Shown: positions 37,918-49,407 of the stretch, piece by piece
Numbering within the stretch: the stretch's first letter is position 1
Layout of the letters: every line of letters starts with the position of its first letter
Source of the DNA: Stropharia rugosoannulata
Lineage: Eukaryota > Basidiomycota > Agaricomycetes > Agaricales > Strophariaceae
Direction of reading: 5' to 3'
Assembly (NCBI GenBank): GCA_028532985.1
Contig: JANCIK010000010.1
Coordinates: 2,914,001-2,978,000 of the forward strand
Length of the DNA stretch: 64,000 nucleotides
Position numbers and translations under genes: made by a program
Notes under the pieces: model-generated
Told to the model about the DNA's origin: nothing
Seen by the model: the letters and a program-made list of their open reading frames with translations, nothing else
The model's database searches: none

Positions 37918-38440
37918 ATGCAGTTCAAGCTTTCCCTCGCCGTCATCGCTCTCGCCACCTTTGTCTCGGCCAACCCGCTCGAGCGCCGTCAGGGTCCCGC
38001 TGACCCCAACGCGGCTGGCCCAGTCGATCCCAACGCGGCTGCTCCCTACGGAGCTCCCCCTCCCCCACCCCCGACCATCAACAACTGCAACACCGGCAGC
38101 CTCCAATGCTGCCAGAGCACCGCCACTACCGCAGACCCCCCGACCGCTTCTCTCCTCGGAACTTTGGGAATCGTTGCCCAGGGTGTTGATGCCATTGTCG
38201 GTCTCACCTGCACGCCTCTTACCCTCATCGGTCTCCAAAGCGGTTCCTGGTAAGAGTCAATTATTCCTCTAAATTGGCTTTCTTCCTGAGTCGCATTCTG
38301 TAGCTCTGCTCAACCTGTTTGCTGCGACAACGACTCCTTCAGTGAGTATTTGCGACATGTGAGGTGCTGTTGTATTCTAACCGTCCATTGCAGACGGCGT
38401 CGTTGCTCTTGGGTGCACTCCCATCAACGCTGGCCTCTAA
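37918..38440 (+). CDS. Class I hydrophobin
   Basis: Three exons (37918-38249, 38304-38341, 38394-38440) give 138 residues. A signal peptide MQFKLSLAVIALATFVSA is followed by a dibasic site (ERRQ). Next is a Pro/Asn/Ala-rich stretch with two DPNAA repeats and six consecutive prolines. The mature domain shows all eight hydrophobin cysteines in the expected order: NNC, QCC, LTC, WC, VCC and LGC. The long hydrophobic gap between the second Cys pair and the fourth Cys fits class I. Hydrophobins coat aerial hyphae and fruiting bodies with an amphipathic film. Intron positions (after the Trp before Cys5 and between Cys7 and Cys8) are usual for the family. Confidence 0.96.
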
Positions 38441-39203
38441 ACGATTACAGGCTCTGGGTCAACTCTGGGTTCAAGAAGTTCCGGGTTTCGCCTCTTATTT
38501 AAGCATTCGTTTCCGTAGACAAAGCCTGGGGTAGAACTATCTTTATATGACGGAGAACATGGACTACAACGTCATATTAATATATACCATTTCCTCCTGC
38601 CCCTTGAAGAGTAAAATGTGTTTGAGCTATCTAAATCGCCAGAATTTGGCCCTAGATAATCTGGTAGAATGTGAGTCTGACTCCGTATACAGTGACGCAA
38701 TGAAACAGTCTTTTCGGCTAGGACAAAACCATCGATAGCAGTAAGAAGAGTCATGGTGCAGTAGGTGACTTTGAGTCTAAAGTGGAAGAGAACAATGAAG
38801 TGTTAGCATTGAAAGGCGGTTTCAACAGAGCCGCGCTTAGGTCGCATCTTGTCGGTCCAATGTCGGTCATTGGACTGATCCAACGAGTCTAATCTTGAGA
38901 AATATAACAATGGCTCTTTGATAATTCTAGTTGATCTCTATGTCACTTGAAGTATATGGCATTAAAGTATTGCTAAGTAACATCAAAGTTACTGAATCGG
39001 AATCCAAGGCTAAGAGTACAAGTTGAGTACATACAAGATTCTACCAAGTCACAAACGCGTGACATGCGCGCTGTCGGACTGTTATGCGACGCGTTAGTGA
39101 CATGTTTCCACGGTTTCACTAAAGGTCAACAAGAAACCACCACGCAGCCACTAGTGCTCCATACAAACCCTAAAATATAGGAACAACCCATTTACATCCT
39201 ATC
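38441..39203. other. Intergenic, nothing recognised
   Basis: About 760 bases; no frame with support. Confidence 0.5.
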
Positions 39204-40210
39204 ATGCCAGGCCCATCTAACAACAAAGGCAAAGGAAAATCTCGCGGGAGACAGCAGAAGCGATCAACTAGCGGAAAGTCTTCAAATACAAGTTCGAAAG
39301 CCCAGAAAGTCCACGTCGCTCCTAGGGATTCATCAAGCGAGCAATCATTGTCGTCTACTCCATCAATAAAGACTCCTTCGCCTATATTACCCCATGAATT
39401 ACCGGAGCCCCTCAAGGAGTGTCATCTTGACGAAAGTATCCCGAAGATGGTGGAGGAGGTACTCTTTCAGGAACCTTTTATTCATGACCCAGGGAATGGA
39501 CCACGCGTTCGGGATCCCAGGGCATTCATGACTTCATTCTTTGCTCAGCCTGCCTCGGTAGAGGTAAATAAGCAACCTTGGCTTGGGCGCTTAATGTCAT
39601 ACTGACGGGTTCTTAGGATCCTGTCTGCGCAGAATTTGCTCAAGGGGAGGTATTAGAGATGCTACAAACGATACTACCGGAAGAGATGTCCTTGGTGAGA
39701 TCTATTGGCTTTCCGAATACATTATCTCCTAACATCGCCCTCAGATACTTTGGTATAACAAGAGCCGGTCACATAGTCGTGTCTGCCCAGCATGCCAACG
39801 GCTATACCGTATAGGAGATACGCTGCCAGACCTCCTGGATGACGAAGTTCTTAGAGATAAACCGGTATCAGATCAACAGCTGCGTGAGCAGACAATCAGC
39901 GGTATATGTACGTACACAACTTCTGCGGCGCCTTGGTACTCATCTCATGACCACAGGCTCTCCGGTATGCTTTGTTATGGCTTCCTTTAACTTTCCGAGC
40001 GCTATCAAAGCTGCCTGGGGTGCCATGGCGGACGAGATGGACGAAGAGACATGGGATATGCTCAATGATACCGACCCCAACGCACCAGTTACCGAGGAGA
40101 GTCGGACGTTGGGTATGCTTGTGAAGATGACGCGACTGCACGACCTGGGTTTGGCCCAACTTTGCTTTGGTCCAGAAGAAGCATCGTTGCTGGAAGCTGC
40201 AGCAGCTTGA
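39204..40210 (+). CDS. Unrecognised protein with CxxC/CxxxC motifs
   Basis: Four exons (39204-39563, 39617-39694, 39745-39907, 39957-40210) give 284 residues. The first 60 residues are Ser/Lys-rich and disordered, starting MPGPSNNKGKGKSRGRQ, which could be a nuclear signal. The middle has a run of acidic and hydrophobic blocks (RVRDPRAFMTSFFAQPA, VLEMLQTILPEEMSL). Then come VCPACQRLYRIGD and, 45 residues later, GICSPVC, a CxxC plus CxxxC spacing that could bind a metal. The C-terminus is helical and acidic (MADEMDEETWDMLND). All four exons have consistent phases, so the gene looks real. I cannot name the family. It lies head-to-tail 286 bases upstream of the acyl-CoA oxidase gene. Confidence 0.75.
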
Positions 40211-40496
40211 CACGTGAGTAGATGCTTTGATTAATCCGTATGTTATTTATCTATATGTAATGTATTCTTATTTAATTGTAAGTTGTTAAATGGATGTCTT
40301 CAAACAAAGCGAGTGGGCGTGGAGAGCGCTGATCCCGGGTGAAGCTATGCCGGTTTACCGGGTCTATTTCAACTCCCACAATGGTCACTTGAACACAACC
40401 ACCTCGACATGCACGAAAGGACGGCGGCCGGCTAAGCAATGTCTATATGCGCTTCCATTAGGACCACTATCTTCTTGTACTAACAGGTAGGCAAGG

Positions 40497-43237
40497 ATGG
40501 CACCACAATACGATGCGAATGAGCAGACTGTTATCGACATGGCCAGAGCAAGGTCTGGGTCGTCGATATGTGTAGACAACGTTCGTGGCTTTCTGCATAG
40601 TGAGTAATCGAAGTCGTCTTTGCGACTGTGGCTCTGGTTTAGCTAATGAGGGAAAAGATGGACGTCAGGAATGGCTGGCGCGTTTCAAGGTTGTAGAAAT
40701 ACTTGAGCGGGATCCGGTGTTTGATAAGTCCAAGAGGTGAGCTAGCATCTGCTGTTCAGCAGTTCAGTTCTTAATAATATATGCAGAGAATTCTTGTCGA
40801 GGACTGAAAAATTTGAACGCGGATTAGCCTTGACGAACCGTATCTATGAGTTACAGCAAATTCACAACTGGAGCGAGAAAGAGACGAGCATGGCCATTGG
40901 AATTCTTGACGAGACGTTATCCATCGGGTTGCACAACGTTGGTACGAGTACTCGTTATAAATTTGGCGTCGTTATTTATGTGAAGGATAGCTTTCCAGCC
41001 CGTCTTTATGCTTCAAGGCGGAGCTGCCCTCGTCAAGAAATACGGGAAACTTATCGCCAGTCGCGGGTTCTTTGGCTGCTATATGCAGACGGAACTTGGA
41101 CACGGAACCAATGTATCCAGTCTGGAGACGACTGCCACGTATATTCCAGAGACGCAGGAATTTGAAATTCATTCCCCGACGCTTACAAGTACAAAGTGGT
41201 GGATAGGCGCATTGGGAAAGACAGCTACCCATGGAGTTCTTCAGGCAAAGCTTATCCTTCCGGGTAGGAAGGACGTGGGTCCACATTTATTCTTCGTACA
41301 GCTACGGTCTCTAGGTTCGTATTTTTTTGTTGTTTTTGCGCCACTATGAATACTGAATAGCGTTGTAGATGATCATAGCGTCTTGCCCAACATTACCATT
41401 GGTGACATTGGTTCGCTCCCTAACACCTACACGAGATATACACCTCTGACGTACTCGAATCAGGTCCAAAGGCATTGGGAGGCTTTGCGACCACCGATAA
41501 CGGGTTTGTTCGATTCAATCGCGTTCGCATCCCGAAGGAAAATATGCTCTCTGGATTCGCCCAAGTCACTGATGAAGGAAAATATGTGCAGCCTCCCCAT
41601 GCTAAGTTGAGCTACGGAGGAGTGAGTAGTAATCAGTTATCATGTCACAACCTGCAATGTACTGAATTTAGAGGTAGATGCTTTATATTCGTGCAAAGTG
41701 AGTTGACGCTATACCGTAATTGACTCTATCTCAATATTTGTTCAGCATGGTCACAGGAGGGGGCTGGCTGATCGCTAAAGGTTTGCGCAACTCTGCTTGT
41801 GATAACCCAAGCTCACCCCGTGCCAAGCTGCTACTGTTTCGATACGCTACGCGACCGTCAGAAGACAGGGTGAAAGGGGAGCAGACGGGCTTGAGAAACA
41901 AATAATCAGCTACCCATCGGTTTACTACCGCCTCGTCCCCATCATGTCCAGGGCGTATATGTTCCTGCAGCTCGGTCGAACCTTGGTATGGTGCCTTAGT
42001 TTTATTCAAGGAAATTCGCCTTAATGTGTTGAAGACCAAGGCGTTCGACACGATGGCCGAGCGGCTCAAGAAGGGAGATGCTTCCCTTCTTGCAGAGCTG
42101 CATGCCACCACGGCTGGTCTGAAGGTGTATGTTTCGTCCGCCGGCGTTCAAGATCTGGAGACTGCACGTCGCTCCATGGGTGGACACGGATACAGTGCAT
42201 TCTCGGGTCTCGGTAGACTCTATGCGGACTACCTCCCCAGTGTCACGTAAGTAGCGGAGCCTGCTCGATATTTCCAACGCTATGTTCTTATATTTTATTA
42301 CTAGGTATGAAGGCGACAACTACGTCCTCGATCAACAGGTTGTCCGCTCTGCACTGAAATCCTACCGCTTGCTGTTTAGATCCAAAGTACCTTCACCCTC
42401 CTCAGCCTCATTATCCCCTTCCACGGCGTACCTGCGCCACCTCATCTCCCGCCCTTCAATGCCGGGACCGCTATCTGCTCGGGAGCTTAGGAATCCAGCG
42501 ACCGCGATCCTCCTGCTCGAACTGCGCGCGGCGCTCCTCGTAAACGAACTCGCGCAAAATGCCACGGATGCGGACGCCAGTGTCAACCAGCGCGTGGCGA
42601 AAGCGGTCACTGAGGCGTTCATCGCCACCCAGGTAGGAGGGATGATCAACGGGCTCACCGCGCTCCCTGAGAAGGATCGCGCGGTGGTAGGCAAGGTATT
42701 CTTACTGGTGAGCCCGCATTTTGCATTTTGCATAGTTGGGGGCCACTCATTTGCATTTGTGTGGCTGTACAGTTCCTGCTGACCGTGGTAGAAGGGGGAC
42801 TCACCGACCTTTTGTCGTTTGGCGTTATCCGTCCCCTCGAAGACCAGAGGGACCCTACGCGCGTCTTGCGACTCACGATCAAGGAACTTTGCGAAGAGCT
42901 TGTACCTGAAGCCATTGGACTCACGGACGCATTCGGGTTCACAGATTGGGAGCTGGACAGGTAGAGTTGCGCGATGTGCCCCACGACTTGTTTATCTCAC
43001 AGTGTTTCTGCAGTGCATTGGGGGTGTATGATGGCAAGGTGTATGAAGCTCTTTGGAATCGCACACAGGGGGAACCATTGAACCAAGTTGCCGTAACGAA
43101 CGCTTATACGGTACGTTACATTATACATATTACCCCAAGTTGAGTTATCAGTTACCCGACTCTGCTCTGTATAGACATCCATCAAGCCCATCCTAGAGCG
43201 AGGAAGGAGGATGACGTCTGCACCGTATAAACTTTAA
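40497..43237 (+). CDS. Acyl-CoA oxidase (peroxisomal beta-oxidation)
   Basis: Fourteen exons join in frame to 681 residues, the family's usual length: 40497-40599, 40643-40736, 40787-40941, 40991-41314, 41369-41410, 41464-41621, 41678-41697, 41746-41780, 41828-41985, 42041-42246, 42305-42707, 42773-42960, 43014-43110 and 43175-43237. Landmarks are GCYMQTELGHGTNVSSLET (FAD and substrate site), STKWWIGALGKTATHGVL, FVRFNRVRIPKENML, YPSVYYRLVPIMSRAYMF, RSMGGHGYSAFSGLGRLYADY and YEGDNYVLDQQVVRSAL, which contains the expected catalytic Glu. The enzyme performs the first beta-oxidation step, making trans-2-enoyl-CoA and hydrogen peroxide. The C-terminus is PYKL, at best a weak peroxisomal PTS1. One exon is only 20 bases. 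The 41986-42040 intron is needed to avoid an apparent frameshift. Confidence 0.92.
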
Positions 43238-45231
43238 GTCATCGACTGTTCCGAGATGCCATCCGTGCGGGGATACTTCACCTTTCCTCATGCAGGTGCT
43301 TCCGAGTCGGCCATCGGCGTTGCACCTACACCGTTTTTTGTTCACGCCACCGCACATAGCTTCGAATGCACACCTGTTTTGTCTGATCAAATATATCTCA
43401 TTCATGTATCTGGCCCACTGGCCGAGCTTTCCGAGTAAGACCACGTACGACAGTGGGCATCGCAAGCTCAGAGCAAGGAGGAGCAACGTGCGTACTGCGG
43501 GGAACCATAGAAATAGTGATGTTGATTCAATAAGCTCGTGTTGAGCTCGGGTCTCCCCTTCGCTGCATTAGGCTTGCATTAGAGGGTGTTAATTTCCCTG
43601 CGGATGAACATTGATGCAGATAACTGGCACTGATTTGGGGATTCACGCTTTGCTGGGAGTGCAGGTGATGACTACCGAGATGTCTCACAGATCTTTGGCG
43701 TGTGTATTTCAACATGCTCAGCACTTGTCCCTGAAGCTAACCCATTTGCGATAACGGAAGCCATGCCAATCTAATTTCAGATGTATACGAGGAATTCCCT
43801 TCTTTACCAGAATGATACAAGTGAAGTGCTCTTGTACTTCAATCAAAGCGCTCAACATATTGAGCTTACAAGATCAACCTCATAAATACATATAATTCAC
43901 TATGCATTTACTATTTTTTACGCTCTCCAAGATGTCTTACAGTAGCTCACACGACTTCTGACTTTCTTGAATTTCAGCGACTTTTAGGGCATCCGTTCAC
44001 ACGTCCTAATCCTGACCTAGGTCGATCATCCTTTGCTTTCATATGATCGCTTCCATTGTTCTTCCATGTTGAAGGGAACGGCTATAATAGTCTCCCGTGG
44101 CATTCGCATTGAATAGGAGCAGGAATAGATGGGCCTGATTTTTATGTATGCATCATGCATCAGAAGAACTGCCAGCGCTCAGCGCTCAGCTGTGGCACAC
44201 GGTCATTCCCGAGGTGCGTATGAGGTGCCGCAGCAATAATGATGGATGACTTTAGATTATCATTCACGTTACGGTCTTCAAATGGCCTTCTTGGTAAACT
44301 TCCTTTGTAGTACTTCAACGATCATCAGCTACACATCTATTATTATATACTTAAGTCCTAGGACAACAGGACACGGCTCGGTCATGTTTTAATTAAACTT
44401 CGGTGGACTGGTCAGTAAGACGTACAAAGAAAGATAAACATTTTTATCATAAAAATTTCCTGTTTTCATCAGGACATGGCATGCTTAGTATTGAACATTG
44501 TAAATGGAACCGTCACGACCGCTCATTGCCTTTCTTTTAACCAACACAGCGACTTATATCTGCGTTTATTAGTTATAAGTTCTCGTCTTTGATGCGGCCA
44601 CGCTTGGAATGGAATACCGACTATGTACAAGTGATATGTGCACACTGCCTGTTCTTTCCGCGTAGTACTCAATTTTCCTCTCATAATGTCTTATCTATAC
44701 ATCTGAAAGGCTCTATAATGAATTTACGACGAGAAAAGCTTGGAGCATGATGAACAACGCACAGGGGTTAGGCTAGCTGCTAGCATACTATGTGTCGAGC
44801 ACGCCGCGCTAAGTCCAATTTCCACGGCTCACCATGACGCTTCCCACGCCCCTGAGGCATACTTAGGTGTTCTGTATCCTCCATATCCTCGAGCGTCTAC
44901 AACTACGTGTCTAGACAAATTTTAACATTTTCATCACACAAAAAAGCTCAAGGCCTTGTTGAATTTTAACAGTGTACCAAGTCCCTTTCGCGAGCGCAAG
45001 AATACGCGGTCGAACGGATCAACGAGCAATATATGTATACAGTTTCTCGGGTTACATAAAATCCATTAAAATCATCAAATGGTACATGCCAACTAAGAGA
45101 AGGGAAGAGACTAAAAAGAATTGCAAAGATGATGGCAAAGAAGATCATGCTTCTGCGATTATGGGGTCCAGTGGCCGGGTTGTGGTGCCTAAATATTGTG
45201 ATAAATTGGGCTTTGTAGCAGTATATATAAT
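43238..45231. other. Intergenic between convergent genes
   Basis: About 2.0 kb, AT-rich, with no supported gene on either strand and no tRNA-like fold noticed. Confidence 0.45.
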
Positions 45232-47353
45232 TTAGTACAAACCTTTAACAAAGTTGTGCTGGTCCTCGTTTGAAAGCTCCTCCAGTGATTTGCCCATGGT
45301 CTCCGGAAGCAGAAGAGTCGAAAATATGCCAGTCAACATGAAGAAGGCGAATATTTCGAGGCTGGGGTGCATCGTCAGTTGTAGGAAGGAGGTAACCGTA
45401 AATCAAGCTTACATATGCTTTACAAAGTGGTTAGTCCCGCCGATGTCTTTCAGCTTGCTAAATCCGACCTGGGCAACAACGGCACCCAGTTTTCCGCTTG
45501 CGGCTGAGATTCCATGTGCAGTAGAGCGGTAGCGAGTCGGAAAAACCTCCCCTGGGATAACGAACGTGGTAACATTTGGTCCAAAGTTCTGGAAGAAGTT
45601 GGCGAGGCAATATAGAAAGACAAAGCCCTTGTTGGCGGAGGAGGAGGCTGTCAACCTGTTGTATGCGAAACCTGCACAAATATGTTATTTTTAGATGATA
45701 CTCTATTAATAGATCCTTGCACTAACCAAGAACGGCGAAGATGACGGTCAACACGCTGAAGCCCATAAGCTGTATCGGCTTGCGTCCCCACTTGTCAATT
45801 ACCAAGAAGCTTGCATAGTAACCGGGGATTAAGCCGGCGGCAGAGAGGATTAGGTTGCCAATACAAATGTTGTTGAGGTTGTCGTAGACCTTCCTGACGC
45901 CGGACGTCAGAGGCGTTCCAAAACCAATGGCTTGCAAAATTATAGATGAGTTGAGGCCAAGACCAAAGAAAGCTATGTCTACGTGTACAGCATCAGTATA
46001 CATACGTCTAAAGAGAGAAAAGGAATATAGGTACCTAGAGCGAACCAAGAATAGCTCGTCCCGAAAAGGATCTTGAAATTCTCCCATTTGCCGAAGTGGG
46101 CGCGGAAGTCAGCCCAAGTAGCCCGAGGTGCATCGACTCGCTGAATAAACGCGTCGTCATCGACACGAGACTTATGGCCGCTGAGTACTGCCTTAATATC
46201 TGTTGCAGCCTGATCCAGGTTGCGCTCAATGTCCATAGTGAACCTTGGCGTTTCGGGAATCGTTAAGCGGAAGTAAAGTGCCACAACTCCTGGTACCGCC
46301 CCGAGGCCGATGAGCAGTCTCCACATCTTATCAATTGTGTGTATGTGTGTGGTCGTCTCGGAATGGAGAATGCTGTCTTTGAAGGCAGCAGTTATAATGA
46401 ACGCAACAAGGGCAGCAGCTAATGTGAATTAAAAATTATTTATCAAATGTGACAGGCGCGCAATTAGGCAGTTATGCTCACAAAAGTTTCCCCAGCCCTG
46501 CGCTGCAAACACCGCGGTCATCATTCTGCCTTTTGAAAGATGTTAGCATGCCACTTTCAAAGAACAAATGCAAGACAGTAGTGTAGTATAAAAATAAAAA
46601 GGGGAGGGAGTAGGCGTGGGAAGAAAACATAAAAGAAGGGAATTCCTTAGGAAATATTTACCTCTGATCTTTGTAGAAGCGAATTCTGAGGAGATTACAG
46701 CGCTCAACGGGTAGTCACCACCGACGCCAACGCCCATGATGAAGCGCCAAACGACGATTACACCAATGATGTTGACGGCAGGGGCATTTCCGGAGAGGGC
46801 CTGGGCAAATGTACCGGTGATAATTACGAGCAGCTCAATACCGTCTACACAAGCATTAAACCTTGTATTTGAAGTAGTGAAGACTGCTTACACATTTTTT
46901 TACGCCCGAGAACATCCGCAAGCCAGCCAAAGATCAATTGCCCAACCAAGGTACCCACTGGAGTTGCAACCTTCACGCCAAGGTCTGCCTCTGTAGGAAG
47001 ACTAGATCCTAATAGAACGTTAGCACGCCTGTATACCTCTACCTTCCCATGTACACTGAAGTCTCACCAGAATAGTACACATAGGCCAGCATGGTTGACG
47101 CGATGTTGATCGCGAAGATGTCATATGCGTCGGTGAAAAACCCCACACCGGCGACAATGCAAACTTTGGCATGAAACCATCTGATAGAAATGAGGCATAT
47201 TCTGTAGCTAACAGAAAAAGTCACATACGAAAATCGTGCATTATCCACTTCAGCCAAGGCGGCGCGCCGGCGGTTATCCAGGACGTATCCAGAATTCGCA
47301 GGAGCGTTGCTGCTACCTTCAATGTCGGATCCCTTTTCGTGAGTGCTGGACAT
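45232..47353 (-). CDS. Inorganic phosphate transporter (Pho84-like, MFS)
   Basis: A multi-exon minus-strand gene encoding about 560 residues with twelve predicted membrane segments. It begins [15 protein letters not shown], a hydrophilic cytosolic tail. Conserved parts are [16 protein letters not shown] (first span), [14 protein letters not shown] (MFS loop signature), the phosphate:H+ symporter motif [19 protein letters not shown], and [15 protein letters not shown]. They continue with [47 protein letters not shown] and the closing [13 protein letters not shown]. This matches proton-coupled high-affinity phosphate uptake at the plasma membrane. The reading ends with a TAA at 45232-45234. Short introns interrupt most loops and phases fit where checked. 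It is divergent from the small secreted protein, with 772 bases between starts. Confidence 0.93.
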
Positions 47354-48125
47354 CCTTGCGTTCGCTCAAGGTAGAGGGGTATTCAAGCACGCCTGGGAAG
47401 ACTGTGACTGTATCTTTCCTTATAATCATAGCGTGCAAGGCACAGTTGTCTGATGAATCCTTCATTGCTGTGTTCATATTTGGGCGAGCACGTTCGTACC
47501 CTAAGCCAATAAATGCAGATTTATTTTTGGATTTCAAGCGTTCATTCCCGGGAGCACAACATCTATTAAAGTCAGTGTGATAAACATAGGAGATGAGTTA
47601 TAATCCCGTTGCGCGGCAGGGCCATCTTGCCGATATCACACAAGTATCTCAGGACCTGTCTAAGCAGCTAATTAAAGTAACGTTCGTTACACATGCACTC
47701 AATTAGGAGCATGCCACAAACGTTCTTATAGATACAAGTCGTGTGCCGGGTGAGTATTCATCAAGTTGAGCAACAGTGAGTCATGCTGTGGCAAAACACA
47801 TACATAGCTCACTGATGAAATGCGCTCTACATGGCATATATTTGGTATAAGTGGATATTAGGTAGCTTGCGGATGTAAAATTATATTCTATAAACGACAA
47901 GTTTCCCTACTGAAAAGCAGTACTCAGGTCACTTCGAGGATAACAACGAGGCATTTGAACACGAGCGGATGACAATAATTTTGATATAAAAGAAGACCGG
48001 TTTAGTTATTAGCTTTCAGTAGCTACCAGGATTCTTTAGAAGTAGATGTTCTAGTAGAGCTATATAGAGTAAATGGGTATGCGCAAGTGTGTATTTTCTA
48101 CGGCTCTCAAAGAACGTCATTGAGA
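47354..48125. other. Divergent intergenic region
   Basis: It holds the promoters of the phosphate transporter (leftward) and the small secreted protein (rightward). No gene was recognised. Confidence 0.5.
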
Positions 48126-48662
48126 ATGCATCGCTACATTCGAGGTTATTGGTATATCGTCTGGCTTGCTGTTTTTGTTATTTCCTTGTCGTCTAGCGTT
48201 ATGGGCAGCCACAGTGGACGAGGTTCCTATTTCGTTTATTCATGTTGATCAATGGCTGACTTCCATTCTACGTACTCTTACCAGCAACGTGGTTTGAGAC
48301 GGGCGTGAGTACCATCTATCCATCTCACTCCTGACAGTTAAACTTATTCGGCATCATAGTTGGGTGCATGTGGAGCATGGGACAATGACAATGAAAAGAT
48401 CGTTGCTCTTGCACCGATTTACTACGCAGGCGGGAGCCATTGTTTTAGAAAAATCAAGGTTCATTGTAGGTGTCCAACTGCTTCTTTGACAGATTGGTAT
48501 GTAAGGTACACACCCGTAGATGAAGGCAAATCGGTCACGGCAAAGGTCGTCGATCTTTGTCCATCATGCGGCTTCAGTGGAATTGATCTCTCCAAGAAGG
48601 CTTTTAAAAGTTTAGCTCCTTTGGAGGTCGGAGCTCTTCATGTAACATGGGAATTCGTGTAG
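48126..48662 (+). CDS. Small secreted double-psi beta-barrel (RlpA/expansin-like) protein
   Basis: Three exons are proposed, with introns about 48227-48293 and 48307-48359. The first begins MHRYIRGYWYIVW and contains a hydrophobic signal sequence ending near SSSVMG. The short second exon gives ATWFETG. The third has LGACGAWDNDNEKIVALAP, GSHCFRKIKV, KSVTAKVVDLCPSCGFSGIDLSKKAFKSLAPLEVG and a final HVTWEFV. This is the classic order of secreted barwin/RlpA-like fungal proteins: the GACG strand, the VxDxCPSC loop with its conserved Asp, and the final Trp strand. A stretch around residues 85-100 (RCPTASLTDWYVRY) is unusual and may include a mis-read intron. Such proteins are abundant in mushrooms and linked to wall or plant-surface interaction, though they lack the expansin binding domain. 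Confidence 0.83.
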
Positions 48663-49407
48663 GCGTATAATCAATGCACTGAGTCACTCGACTTTATTGG
48701 GGTCTTACAATTATAATATATTCGAGCAGTCTTTTCCATAGAAGTAAACGATGGGTATCATGATAACACAGTCGTGCTTATGGCAGATACTCAGGAATAC
48801 ACTTTAAAAAACTGACATGAGGCGAAGTTCCTAGGGAGGAGTATAGGATTTAGTTGTGCCACCAGGCGTCTTGAAGGCCTCATGTAATACTGTGGGAATA
48901 CCGAACACACCATCAACACGAGGGCCATTGTAGTAGTCCCCTATGTCCCTTGGCAGCGCTCTGTTTAACTCGTACTCCATCTTTAAGCTTGAATCGAATG
49001 GCGACAGCATCCAAGGGTACATATAGAGTTTCTTGAGCTTGATATCATTCTCAAATGCTTCTGCTTAGGGACTGGTACTATCCAGGAGGCCACTCAAACC
49101 ATAGCGGGTAAGATATCATTAGAGTAATTTTTTGCCAGTGCATTCGACGCCTAAGCTTAAGTATACCATTCGAATGTAATCAGTAGGAAATGCGGCACTT
49201 GTAAGCCCTCAGGCTCAGGAACTACTAGCCGCTCTTGCGGCATATATACAACCAATCTCGCCAACATCGGCTTCGGATCCATCTTTCGGTGCGGAAGCAT
49301 TCAAATAGCTATTGAAAGACTGCCGCTAATTTTACTCAGGCAAAGGGATCCAGGATGGACCGCGCCAAATTGAGGGACAAAGGTTTCTCCTGGCCCTGCA
49401 AAACTTT
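48663..49407. other. Intergenic holding a possible minus-strand remnant
   Basis: Two minus-strand pieces look coding (see the separate entry). Otherwise this is the promoter of the HET gene. Confidence 0.4.
48831..49300 (-). pseudogene. Possible coding remnant, family not recognised
   Basis: On the minus strand a frame from an ATG near 49292 reads MDPKPMLARLVVYMPQERL and then a Pro/Glu-rich part to FEW at a GT. A second frame ending at 48831 reads ENDIKLKKLYMYPWMLSPF and continues to KTPGGTTKSYTPP then stop. Both have protein-like composition, but I could not join them with valid splice phases. They may be two exons of a small gene or a decayed fragment. Confidence 0.35.

Noticed and set aside
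38046..38238. Minus-strand frames over the hydrophobin gene
   Set aside because: They are shadows of the Pro- and Ala-rich coding strand.
41981..42040. Apparent frameshift in acyl-CoA oxidase between QLGRTL and LFKEIRL
   Set aside because: A 55-base intron (41986-42040) with GT and AG ends removes the LFKEIRLNVLKTK reading and joins TL to AFDTMAERLKKGD in frame, fitting the family length. No frameshift is needed.
44174..44192. Short tandem CAGCGCTCAGCGCTCAG
   Set aside because: Only two partial repeat units; not a satellite or a regulatory array.
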